Below, piece after piece: positions 9,623 through 17,337 of a stretch of 64,000 nucleotides of DNA. Location of the stretch: assembly GCA_003963005.1 (NCBI GenBank), contig RXJW01000024.1, positions 62,001-126,000 on the forward strand. The letters run 5' to 3'. A program made the translations under genes and the position numbers. The notes under the pieces are model-generated. The model was given only the letters and a program-made list of their open reading frames with translations. It did not search any database and was not told the DNA's origin. Position 1 is the stretch's first letter. Every line of letters begins with the position of its first letter. The stretch comes from Burkholderiales bacterium (lineage in GTDB: Bacteria; Pseudomonadota; Gammaproteobacteria; Burkholderiales; Burkholderiaceae_C).

Positions 9623-10228
9623 TCAGAACAGGCTCTGCGGAATGATCAGGATGTCACCGGGCCGCATTTCGACGTTGGCCGAGACGTCACCGCGCTTGAT
9701 GAGATCCTTCAGGCGCACCGAGTACTGCTTGTTGCCCTCGGCCGTGCGCAGGATGGTGGCGCTGTTGCCCGAGGCGAAGTCCGTCAGACCGCCGACGGCG
9801 ATCATCACGTCCAGCAGGGTCATCTTCTGTTTATACGGCAGGAACTGCGGCTTGGCAGCTTCGCCCACCACGCGGATCTGTTCGCTGTACGGCCCGACGA
9901 AGCTCGTGACGATCACCGTCACCACCGGGTCCCGCACGTACTTGCCGAGCTGCTTCTCGACTTCGCGCGCGACCTGCACCGAGGTCTTGCCCTGCACGAC
10001 CATCTCGTCGACCAGGGGCGCGGCGATCTTGCCGTCCGGGCGGACGGGCACGGACATCGACAGCTCTGGATTGCGCCAGACCTGGATGTTCAGGTTGTCA
10101 CCGGCACCGATGATGTAGCTGTAGTCGTCGCTGGCGACCGCAGCCGGCGCCGCTGGGAAATTGCCGGTGCTGGCACAACCGGCCATGACGGTCACGGCCA
10201 GGGCCACCACCACACGCCCCAGGCCCAT
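9623..10228 (-). CDS. XrtA-system polysaccharide export lipoprotein (Wza-like)
   Basis: A 201-residue outer-membrane export protein of the SLBB/poly-export family (TIGR03027-like). The start at 10228 gives a lipoprotein signal MGLGRVVVALAVTVMAGC with lipobox VMAGC, so Cys18 would be acylated. The export domain follows (YSYIIGAGDNLNIQVWRNPE through RPDGKIAAPLVDE), then an SLBB segment (VVGEAAKPQFLPYKQKMTLL) and the typical end RPGDILIIPQSLF. An upstream TTG at 10291 with a GGACG element is an alternative start that would put a hydrophilic leader before the signal, so it is less likely. It is the first gene of the eps operon running to xrtA. The 233 nt upstream (10229-10461) hold no gene and presumably the operon promoter, but I could not define one. 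Confidence 0.9.
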   Translation of the reverse strand: MGLGRVVVALAVTVMAGCASTGNFPAAPAAVASDDYSYIIGAGDNLNIQVWRNPELSMSVPVRPDGKIAAPLVDEMVVQGKTSVQVAREVEKQLGKYVRDPVVTVIVTSFVGPYSEQIRVVGEAAKPQFLPYKQKMTLLDVMIAVGGLTDFASGNSATILRTAEGNKQYSVRLKDLIKRGDVSANVEMRPGDILIIPQSLF

Positions 10229-10461
10229 CCATCGGCCGGCTCGGCTGCCCCGGCCCTCGCCGGACTGCTGTTGCTCAGTGCTGGTGTTCAAAGCATGAAA
10301 GGCGTCCAAGGCGAGTCCTCTAGGGGTCTGTTCATCGAAAGCTGCGCGGCAGCGACGGCACTGCCCTCGCATCGCAAGAGCCAAAGCCGGAGAATGATGC
10401 CATACCCCTCCCCGACACCAGGCAACCTGAATCGGGGGCTTGGCAGCCGTATCGAGGACTT

Positions 10462-12078
10462 TCACACACCCCGAATCGGTGGGGTTCCGGGCGTTTCCGG
10501 CGGTGCGTGCGGCAGGTTGTAGCGCCCGGGAGCAATCAGGTTGTCCGGGTCGAACACCCGCTTCAGCGCCCATGCCGTACGCCAGAAAGCGTCGGCGTCG
10601 TCGACGAGGTCGGACATCATGTCGGCACGGGCCCGGTAGACCTCGAGTTTCTCGTGCCGTAAATATTTCCACAGCTCGGTCGCACAGGCCTGGGCATTGG
10701 CCACCGCCGCGTCGTTGCGGCGATCGAACAGCAGATTGGCCACGGCGACGAAGGAGGTGGTGGTTTCGATGTTCAGCGTCATGTGCAACTCGTGCCCGCG
10801 CGCCGCGGCGACCCGCTTCATGCCATCGATCACCTTGACCACCCCGCGCCCGTCCATCGGGAGCGCCGGGTTGACGTAGATGAGACCGCAATCCGAGGCA
10901 TCCAGCTCGGTAGCGGCCGCCTCGGGGCGCCCATAACGCCACAGCAGGTTGGCAATGGCTGCATCGGTCGGGCTGCTGTCGGCCAGCCCGTGCAAGGGGC
11001 GGATGGCTGCAATGGCGGCGGCATTCGCACGAGCCCAAGGCCACGCATGACGCAAGGGATGGAGCAGGCGCATGCCCGTCTCCAGCTTGGCATCGTCCAC
11101 GACGGTCAGCTTGGCGATGCCTCCCATGACGCGCTTCACTTCGGCGACAGCTGCCTTGACCTGCCCCTTGCTGCCCATGACGCCGGACAGGCTGGTCCAT
11201 TCGTAGGGCGCGACGGTAGCCAGCGCCCGGCGGGCTTCGTGCTCCAGGCGTTGTCCCTCGATGCCGCAGGACTGCTGCAGGTACTGCTGGATGCCCGACA
11301 TCATGCTGGCCTGCGTGCGCGCCTGGTTGCCCACGTGCGTCACCCCCGTCATGACGCCCAGCCGCTTCAGCAGCGCCAGGCCATCCAGGAACTTCGCCAG
11401 GTCGGCCGTGTCGCGCAGGGCCAGCGACACGGCAGCGGAGCACGCGGGGCGCGGCAGCAACTTGAAGCAGGCGCTGGTCACGATGCCGTAGTTGCCCTGG
11501 AAGAACAAGCCGTCCAGCATCGGACCCAGGCCGTAGGGATGGGTGTGCGCCAGCGGCGACTGTTTGCCGAGCCGCCGGAATCCGGTGTAGAGGATCTGGC
11601 CGGTCCCGGTCACGACTTCCAGGCCGAACAGGTCCTCCCGACGCGGGCCGAGGTAGCCGACACCGCGGTCCAAGGCGTTCCCCAGGATGCTCGTGTCCAT
11701 GGCTGAGCCGGTGACGTTGAAGCCGAGATCCGGGCGGAACTCGGCCAGGAAGTCCCGCAACTGACGCTGGGTAACGCCCGGCTGGATCACTGCCACCGAC
11801 GCACCGTGCTTGAGTTCGTGCTCGTTCAGGATCCGGTCCATGCCGCTCAGATCGAGCAGCACGGCCCCGGGCTGCGGAGGCGTCGATGAGCCGTAGCCCC
11901 AGTTCAAGCCGGTGGACACTGGGTAGAGAGGTCGCCGCGTAGCGATGGCGCGGGCGACGCAATCGCGCACGCCGTCCAGGTCCCGGGGACGCCAGCATTC
12001 GATCTCGCCCTGCCCCCAGCCGGTCACGTTGCCGGTGTCACGCCGGCCTGCGGTCACGCCGTCCCTTGCAGTCTCCAC
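10462..12078 (-). CDS. FAD-binding oxidoreductase, vanillyl-alcohol oxidase/4-cresol dehydrogenase-like
   Basis: A 538-residue flavoprotein of the PCMH-type FAD family. The N-terminal FAD domain shows PLYPVSTGLNWGYGSSTPPQ and the VAO-like block SILGNALDRGVGYLGPRRED, and the C-terminal half ends with VFDPDNLIAPGRYNLP, the usual closing motif of this superfamily. Such enzymes oxidise phenolic or alcohol substrates; the substrate here is unknown. The start is a GTG at 12078 preceded by a strong GGAGG element about 7 nt away; no suitable in-frame ATG exists nearby. It is divergent from the PEP-CTERM gene across a 222-nt spacer and lies upstream of the export operon on the same strand. It is not a standard member of XrtA loci, so a link to the exopolysaccharide is only positional. 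Confidence 0.8.
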   Translation of the reverse strand: METARDGVTAGRRDTGNVTGWGQGEIECWRPRDLDGVRDCVARAIATRRPLYPVSTGLNWGYGSSTPPQPGAVLLDLSGMDRILNEHELKHGASVAVIQPGVTQRQLRDFLAEFRPDLGFNVTGSAMDTSILGNALDRGVGYLGPRREDLFGLEVVTGTGQILYTGFRRLGKQSPLAHTHPYGLGPMLDGLFFQGNYGIVTSACFKLLPRPACSAAVSLALRDTADLAKFLDGLALLKRLGVMTGVTHVGNQARTQASMMSGIQQYLQQSCGIEGQRLEHEARRALATVAPYEWTSLSGVMGSKGQVKAAVAEVKRVMGGIAKLTVVDDAKLETGMRLLHPLRHAWPWARANAAAIAAIRPLHGLADSSPTDAAIANLLWRYGRPEAAATELDASDCGLIYVNPALPMDGRGVVKVIDGMKRVAAARGHELHMTLNIETTTSFVAVANLLFDRRNDAAVANAQACATELWKYLRHEKLEVYRARADMMSDLVDDADAFWRTAWALKRVFDPDNLIAPGRYNLPHAPPETPGTPPIRGV

Positions 12079-12182
12079 GCCACCCCTCCATTCGGATCGA
12101 TTGCCAGCCAGTGTCGACGGACTTTACAGCTAGCCCTGACGAGGGGCCTGCGACGCATGAAGGAGTTCGCAATTCACACGTT

Positions 12183-12205
12183 AAATCGTTGTCGCGAAAC
12201 GATTT
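12183..12205. promoter_or_regulatory. Inverted repeat upstream of the sigma-54 promoter (candidate PrsR site)
   Basis: AAATCGTT and AACGATTT are exact reverse complements separated by a 7-nt spacer (GTCGCGA) that itself contains the palindrome TCGCGA. The repeat lies about 20 bp upstream of the -24 element of the PEP-CTERM gene. Its dyad form and position suit an enhancer-binding protein, and the obvious candidate is PrsR encoded at 17334-18698. Assignment to PrsR is inference. Confidence 0.55.
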
Positions 12206-12225
12206 TCACCTTGCCAACCAAGAGC

Positions 12226-12241
12226 TGGCACGGCACCTGCT
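12226..12241 (+). promoter_or_regulatory. Sigma-54 (-24/-12) promoter of the PEP-CTERM gene
   Basis: TGGCACGGCACCTGCT matches the sigma-54 consensus TGGCACG-N4-TTGCW at all positions but one (C for the first T of TTGC). The invariant GG (12227-12228) and GC (12239-12240) have the obligatory spacing. Transcription would begin near 12252, leaving a leader of about 50 nt. PEP-CTERM genes in XrtA organisms are known to be under PrsK/PrsR and RpoN control, which fits. A small GGGGC-CGC-GCCCC hairpin lies in the leader at 12257-12269. Confidence 0.85.
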
Positions 12242-12300
12242 TATGTTTCGTCGTCCGGGGCCGCGCCCCAATCTCTAGCAAGTGAATCAAGGAGATTCAA

Positions 12301-13065
12301 ATGAGCAAGATCCTGAAGACGCTGGTTGCCGCAGCGGCCCTCGCAGCAGCGACGGTGGCTTCCGCCACCCCGATCGTCGGCACGCTGAACATGGGTTTCG
12401 GTGGCGTGATCATCCGCACCGACGCCACCGGCAAGGGCAACATCGACTGGGCACCGCCGCAAAACAACCCGTTCACGACTGCAGCGACCTACGGCCAGTT
12501 CTTCTCGAACGATCTGTTCAACACCGGCTCGTTCCTGGGTGGCGTGTTCGCCGGCAACACGGGCCCGTACCTGCTGCACGACCTGAGCGAAAACTCTGCC
12601 GACACCGGGAACTACTTCCCGGTCGGCACCAGCGTGACGCCGCTGAAGCAGGTGGTCGACCTGACGAGCGTGAAGCCGTGGTGGCGCTTCGAGGCCTACG
12701 AACTGGTCGGCGGCCTGCAGATCGCCCCGGGCGTGTTCCTGCCGTACAACCTGCAGCAGCAAGGCCAAAACGTCTTCGCCAGCATCACCATCAACGGCAT
12801 CGCCTGTGACGACCTGAACCACAACGGTTCTTGCGACACCACCGACGACCGCACGAAGTTCACGCTGGCCCTGAGCTCGCAGTACAACAACACGACGGTG
12901 GCCGCCCTGATCGCTGCCCTGTCGGGCCCGAACAAGTCGCTGCAAGCCAACCAGTGGTCCGGCACGCTGACCGCCACCACGCTGCCCGAGCCGGCTTCGC
13001 TGGCCCTGGTCGGCCTGGCCATCGCAGGCCTGGGCGTCGCCTCGCGCCGCCGCGCTGCGAAGTAA
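12301..13065 (+). CDS. PEP-CTERM sorting-domain protein
   Basis: A 254-residue secreted protein and probable substrate of exosortase A. It has a signal peptide (MSKILKTLVAAAALAAATVA, cleavage near ASATP), a polar middle domain without a recognised family, and a canonical C-terminal sorting signal: LPEP at about residue 229, a hydrophobic helix ALVGLAIAGLG and the basic tail SRRRAAK. The middle domain has two cysteines (CDDLNHNGSCDTTDD) in a Ca-loop-like Asp/Asn-rich segment that resembles a dockerin or EF-hand loop. The ribosome site AAGGAG is at 12289-12294, 6 nt before the ATG. It is monocistronic, with a sigma-54 promoter upstream and an intrinsic terminator downstream. Function beyond an exopolysaccharide- or surface-associated protein is unknown. 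Confidence 0.92.
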   Translation: MSKILKTLVAAAALAAATVASATPIVGTLNMGFGGVIIRTDATGKGNIDWAPPQNNPFTTAATYGQFFSNDLFNTGSFLGGVFAGNTGPYLLHDLSENSADTGNYFPVGTSVTPLKQVVDLTSVKPWWRFEAYELVGGLQIAPGVFLPYNLQQQGQNVFASITINGIACDDLNHNGSCDTTDDRTKFTLALSSQYNNTTVAALIAALSGPNKSLQANQWSGTLTATTLPEPASLALVGLAIAGLGVASRRRAAK

Positions 13066-13108
13066 ATCAGACATGTCCGGCGCCCTCGGGCGCTGGGCCA
13101 GTCGACGA

Positions 13109-13138
13109 ATCACCCGCCAACGGCGGGTGATTTTTTTT
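13109..13138 (+). terminator. Intrinsic terminator of the PEP-CTERM gene
   Basis: A perfect 11-bp stem (AATCACCCGCC / GGCGGGTGATT) with a 3-nt loop runs directly into a run of T residues. It starts 43 nt after the stop codon. On the opposite strand the convergent acyltransferase/PilZ gene ends at 13208, but no T-run is present in that direction. Confidence 0.93.
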
Positions 13139-13207
13139 GCGCATCGAGAACGGGAAGGCCGGACTCACTGACTGGCCTCAGGGCAGACGGACAGCCGCGC
13201 GACAGGG

Positions 13208-14497
13208 CTAAAGCTCGCCGGCGACGTACTCCGTCTCCAGGGCGCTGACCGCCCTGCGCCAGACCTCGTCCGGCTCATCCAGCTTGAAGCCGTAGAACTC
13301 GCCGGTATCGGTGCTGTGATGGCGCATGACTTGCACGTCCAGCATCGCCTTGTCCTGGCTGCCGAGTTCGACGAACACCTTCCCCCGTGCGCCCACCGGG
13401 ATGTCCAGTCGGGACTGGGCCTGAAAGCCCGACAGCGAAATCTCGATGACGGTCATGACCAGCGAGCGCTCCTCGCCATCAGGCGTCTCGCGCACCCGAA
13501 GTTCGGCGGGGCAGCGCAGCGAGAACCGCTGGTGCCGCCGCATCGGGTGGAAGCCGGTGGCGGTGTCACTCATCAACGGCAGCACGGCCCGGAATTCAGG
13601 CTGGTCGTAGATGGACCAGAGCAGCGCCTTGCGCCGGTCGTCGAGCTCTGCGAACACCCGGCTGCGCTGGTTGAAGAAGTGGTCGAGGATCGCCGGCGTC
13701 AGCACGGGATCATTGGTCGTGAAGTAGCGTCGCTTGGGCAGCTTGATGTTGGGCAGGCGCAGCTGAACGAAGTAGTGGTGCAGGTTCTTGCGCGGCTTGC
13801 GCTTGCCGTACACGCGCCGGAAGATGTCCTTGGCGACTGGCAGGTCCAGCGTGGCACCCACCGCGGGTGCGCCGTTGGCGAAGTCGTACTTGTCGACCAC
13901 GTTCTCCTGCAGCCGCTCGAAGAACAGCAGCGACTCGTAGAGCTCGATCTTGTCGGGATTCACCGCGATGACGAGATGCCGGGTGTCGAAGTACTCCGTG
14001 CAGTACTCGTACATGAACTTCATCAGCGGGAACAGGATGGCACCGCCCGTCTTGCGGAAATCCGGATGCACGGCCAGTGCCGAGATCTCGGCGATCTGCC
14101 CCTGCTTGGCCCGCACATCGCTCAGGTCGAAGACCGACTGCAATGGGAAGCCGAACACGCCCTCGCGGATCATCGACATCGTGCCGACGACCCGGCCGTC
14201 GTACTTGGCGCACAAGGTCGTGGTGGTGGGCAGCGCGTGATACATCGTCACGCGCAGGCCGGAGGGCGCCGGCTTCATGAAGCCGCTGGCCACGTAAGCG
14301 TCATGCAGGATGCGGAAGCAGTCTTCCAGCTCCTCGCGCGTCTCGGCCACCTTGAGCTCCAGCCGCGGGTCGGGCGTCGGGTCGCAGTCGATCATGGCCC
14401 GGTAGATGCCGAACCGGGTGTCGCGCGGCAAGCGGGCGAAGGCACGCCGCATCCAGTGGTGCATGCGCTTTCGAAAGCTCGATTGCCGGATTCCCAT
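13208..14497 (-). CDS. FeeM-like N-acyltransferase fused to a C-terminal PilZ domain
   Basis: A 429-residue two-domain protein. Residues about 35-230 form a GNAT-fold domain like N-acyl amino acid synthases and the PEP-CTERM-associated acyltransferases (ETREELEDCFRILHDAYVAS; AEISALAVHPDFRKTGG; FEYCTEYFD-like region). Residues about 315-425 form a PilZ domain: the RRHQRF motif supplies the RxxxR arginines, and EISLSG stands where (D/N)xSxxG is expected, with Glu in the first position. PilZ domains bind cyclic di-GMP, so the acyltransferase may be switched by this messenger. It follows prsT after 50 nt on the same strand and is convergent with the PEP-CTERM gene. Both domain calls rest on motifs; the substrate is unknown. 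Confidence 0.8.
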   Translation of the reverse strand: MGIRQSSFRKRMHHWMRRAFARLPRDTRFGIYRAMIDCDPTPDPRLELKVAETREELEDCFRILHDAYVASGFMKPAPSGLRVTMYHALPTTTTLCAKYDGRVVGTMSMIREGVFGFPLQSVFDLSDVRAKQGQIAEISALAVHPDFRKTGGAILFPLMKFMYEYCTEYFDTRHLVIAVNPDKIELYESLLFFERLQENVVDKYDFANGAPAVGATLDLPVAKDIFRRVYGKRKPRKNLHHYFVQLRLPNIKLPKRRYFTTNDPVLTPAILDHFFNQRSRVFAELDDRRKALLWSIYDQPEFRAVLPLMSDTATGFHPMRRHQRFSLRCPAELRVRETPDGEERSLVMTVIEISLSGFQAQSRLDIPVGARGKVFVELGSQDKAMLDVQVMRHHSTDTGEFYGFKLDEPDEVWRRAVSALETEYVAGEL

Positions 14498-14547
14498 TCA
14501 GCTCGCTCCCTTCAAGATCCCCAGGCCTGGAGCCGCCGAGGCCCGCA

Positions 14548-17337
14548 TCACAGGCTGCCGAGAAGCTTCTGGACTTCGTCCTGGCGCGGGAACGCCTTGC
14601 CAAGATCGGAGAGCTTCTGCAGTTCGACCCGCGCCGCCGCCTTCTGATTGGCCTTGACGAGGAACTGCGCCAGGTGCAGGCGGTGCACATGCTGCTGGGG
14701 GTCCAGCTCGAGCGCACGCTTTTGCACGGTGAGTGCCTGGTCCAGCCGCCCTTCGCTGGCGTGGATCTCCGCAAGCGTATCAAGGATTGCCGTGGAATCG
14801 GGCGCCAATGCGAGGGCCTGTTCGGCCAAGGCCCGCGCCCCTGGTTTGCCCTGGCGCAGCAGCGTCCAGGCGATGTTGTTGATGGCCACGGCGTTGTCCG
14901 GCACCAGCGTCACGACCTTGCGGTACAGCGACTCGGCACGTTCGAATTGGCCATTCGCCAGCGCGATGTCGCCCAGGTAGAACTGGAAGAGCGGGTCCTC
15001 GGGATGTCGCTTGAGCCAGTCGTCCTCGATCTTGGATGCCTCGGCGCCCTGGCCGGCAGCGAGCAGGCTGCGGTGCAGCTTCACGGTCGCATCACTGCTT
15101 TCGCGCTTCTTGAGGCTGGTGCGGTAGGCCGTGATGGCCGCCGGGAGATTGCCCTTGGTGTTGTGCAGATCACCTTCGAAGATCCAGGCTCGGGCATCGT
15201 TGGGCGTGCGGGTCTGGATGCCACGAACCAGCGTGAAGGCCTCGTCGATCTTGTTCGTCCGCGCCAGCAGCACGACGAGCATCGCCTGGGCCTGCGGGAA
15301 ATCTGGCTTCACCGTCAGCACCTTGCGGAGCTGACTCGTCGCGGCCGGGGCGTCGTTGCGTGCGAGGTAGACCTCGGCGATGCGCATCATCGGGTTGACG
15401 GCATTGGGGTCCATCGCCGCGAGCTTGTTGAAGGCCTGCAGCGCCGCCGTGTGATGGCCCTGCAGCATCTCGGCCTGGCCGAGCAAGTCCAGGAAGAGCC
15501 CCTTCTCCGGGAAGCGGCTGACACCCTCTGAAGCCAGCTGCGCTGCCGCCTTGTTGTCACTGCCCAGCAGCAACTGGATCTTGGCCAGGAGCGGCTCGTC
15601 GGTCCCCGGGAACTGCTTGATGATCGGATCCAGCAGCTCGATGAGCGCCGCGCGAGAGGCGCCCGTGCGCTGGCGCACCAGCACGACGGCAAGGCGCGCG
15701 TCCACCAGGCCAGGATCTGCTGCCGCGATCTTCTCGAAGCGGGCGATCGCCGCCTCGGGCTTCTTGTCCTGGATGTCCAGCGCCGCCAGTGCGTTGGCCG
15801 CCGGCATGTAGGTGGGCTGACGCTTCAGTGCCAGCTCGAACTTCTCGCGGGCCACGCCATTCTGGCCGCGCAACTGTGCGAGCCGGCCCATGTAGAACGC
15901 CGGCATCGGCTTGGTGGGCGCCTTCTTGTCGAGTGCGGCCACCGCTGCCTCGGCTTCGGCCATGCGATTGGCCTTGATGTGCGCTGCGATCAGCGCGACG
16001 TCGGCAATCATGCCTTCGTCGCTCGAAGCGATGGCTCGCAGCTCCTTGACACCCTGCTCGTCGCGCCCCTCGTCGATCTGTGCAAGCGCCAGCGCCGTAC
16101 GGCCGCGAGCGTCCTTCGGGTTGGACTTCACGGCCTGGGCGAACAAGCGCCGCGCCTCGTCCATGCGGCCCTGCTGCTGCAGGGCTTCACCGGCGACCGA
16201 GTAGACCTCGCTCGGCTGCGTGCCCGGCGTGTCCAGGAGCGGCTGCAACGTGGAGTAGGCCTTGCGTGGGTCGCCGGCACGCATTTGCGCCTTGGCCAGC
16301 AGCACCCGCACCGCCCCTGGCGCGCGGGTCGAGTTCAAGGCCTTGCCGAGATGCGCCATGGCTTCCAGGTAGCGGCCGCGCTCGTACTCCACCAAGCCGG
16401 CCAGCTGCAGGAAACGAGGGTTGCCCGGGGCCACTTTCAACAGCTGCAGCACCAGGTCCTGCGCGAGCTTCAGGTCGTTCTGCTGCACGGCCATCAGGGC
16501 CGTGTAGTACTGCACCTCGACACTGTTGGGATCGATCTTCTTGGCGTCGGCGAGCTCCTTGCGCGCGCCCTCGTAGTCCTGCTGGCGGATCAGGATGTCC
16601 GTGATGCCGATGTGGGCCGGCACGGCGCTGCTGTCGACCTTGAGCGCCTGCCGGTAGCTCTCGATGACCTGCGCCACGTCGACGCCGAGGGTGCGCTGCA
16701 CTTCCGCCTTGACGATCCAGGGCCGCGATGCGTTCGGATGCGTCTTGATCGCCCGCTCGACCTGCTCCAGCGCCCCGCCGCGGTCTTCGGCGACGAGCAG
16801 CAGTTGCACAAGCGCGAGCTGGGCAGCGAGGTTGTTGGGGTCAGCCTGCAGCGCGGCTTCCGCAGCCACGCGGGACTGGACGTACTTGCCCTTGGCGCCG
16901 TAGGCCGCGGCCAGGGCCGACTTGAGCTCTGCCTGCAGCGACGGGGTCTTGAGCTCCACGTCCGCGTACTCGGCGATGAAACGATCGAATTCGCCGTTGA
17001 ACACGAGCGCCGCCGCAAGGACCGGCGTCAGGGTCTCCTTGTCGAAGCCGGTGTCCTGGAGCTTGCGCAGCTCGACCAAAGCGCCCGGGGCATCGCCGAT
17101 TTCCAGCAGGGCCTTGCCAAGCAAGAAGCGCGCTTCGCTGGAGTTGGCGTCCTTCTGCAACGCGTTCTTGAACTCGATGACGGCCGCCCGGTACTCCTTG
17201 TTGGCCATCTTCGCCTTGCCGGTGGCGATGTAGGTCGTGGCGTTCTGGTCAGAGCAGGCCCAGAGCGACAGGCACACCGCAACGACCGAGACCACCTTGT
17301 GCAAGCGGGCCTTGCTGGGCTGGACGTCTTGAATCAT
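14548..17337 (-). CDS. prsT: PEP-CTERM system TPR-repeat lipoprotein PrsT
   Basis: A 929-residue protein made almost entirely of tetratricopeptide repeats (TIGR02917-like). The N-terminus is a signal sequence (KVVSVVAVCLSLWACSDQNA) with Cys28 as probable lipidation site; the lipobox LWAC has an unusual Trp at -2. About 20 TPR-like units follow, beginning with YIATGKAKMANKEYRAAVIE. PrsT accompanies PrsK and PrsR in XrtA genomes and is thought to act in the envelope in assembly of the exopolysaccharide/PEP-CTERM system; its biochemical role is not established. Its ATG overlaps the prsR stop (ATGA), so it is translationally coupled to the regulators. Confidence 0.93.
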   Translation of the reverse strand: MIQDVQPSKARLHKVVSVVAVCLSLWACSDQNATTYIATGKAKMANKEYRAAVIEFKNALQKDANSSEARFLLGKALLEIGDAPGALVELRKLQDTGFDKETLTPVLAAALVFNGEFDRFIAEYADVELKTPSLQAELKSALAAAYGAKGKYVQSRVAAEAALQADPNNLAAQLALVQLLLVAEDRGGALEQVERAIKTHPNASRPWIVKAEVQRTLGVDVAQVIESYRQALKVDSSAVPAHIGITDILIRQQDYEGARKELADAKKIDPNSVEVQYYTALMAVQQNDLKLAQDLVLQLLKVAPGNPRFLQLAGLVEYERGRYLEAMAHLGKALNSTRAPGAVRVLLAKAQMRAGDPRKAYSTLQPLLDTPGTQPSEVYSVAGEALQQQGRMDEARRLFAQAVKSNPKDARGRTALALAQIDEGRDEQGVKELRAIASSDEGMIADVALIAAHIKANRMAEAEAAVAALDKKAPTKPMPAFYMGRLAQLRGQNGVAREKFELALKRQPTYMPAANALAALDIQDKKPEAAIARFEKIAAADPGLVDARLAVVLVRQRTGASRAALIELLDPIIKQFPGTDEPLLAKIQLLLGSDNKAAAQLASEGVSRFPEKGLFLDLLGQAEMLQGHHTAALQAFNKLAAMDPNAVNPMMRIAEVYLARNDAPAATSQLRKVLTVKPDFPQAQAMLVVLLARTNKIDEAFTLVRGIQTRTPNDARAWIFEGDLHNTKGNLPAAITAYRTSLKKRESSDATVKLHRSLLAAGQGAEASKIEDDWLKRHPEDPLFQFYLGDIALANGQFERAESLYRKVVTLVPDNAVAINNIAWTLLRQGKPGARALAEQALALAPDSTAILDTLAEIHASEGRLDQALTVQKRALELDPQQHVHRLHLAQFLVKANQKAAARVELQKLSDLGKAFPRQDEVQKLLGSL

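Noticed and set aside
10390-10430. Second sigma-54 promoter upstream of the export-lipoprotein gene (minus strand, GG/GC spacing of 12)
   Set aside because: Only GG, GC and a few other bases match (TGGCACG is not present), too weak to claim.
9623-11998. Extended minus-strand frame that would add about 590 residues to the polysaccharide export protein
   Set aside because: The added part lies across the flavoprotein gene in another frame and the lipoprotein signal at 10228 marks the true start.
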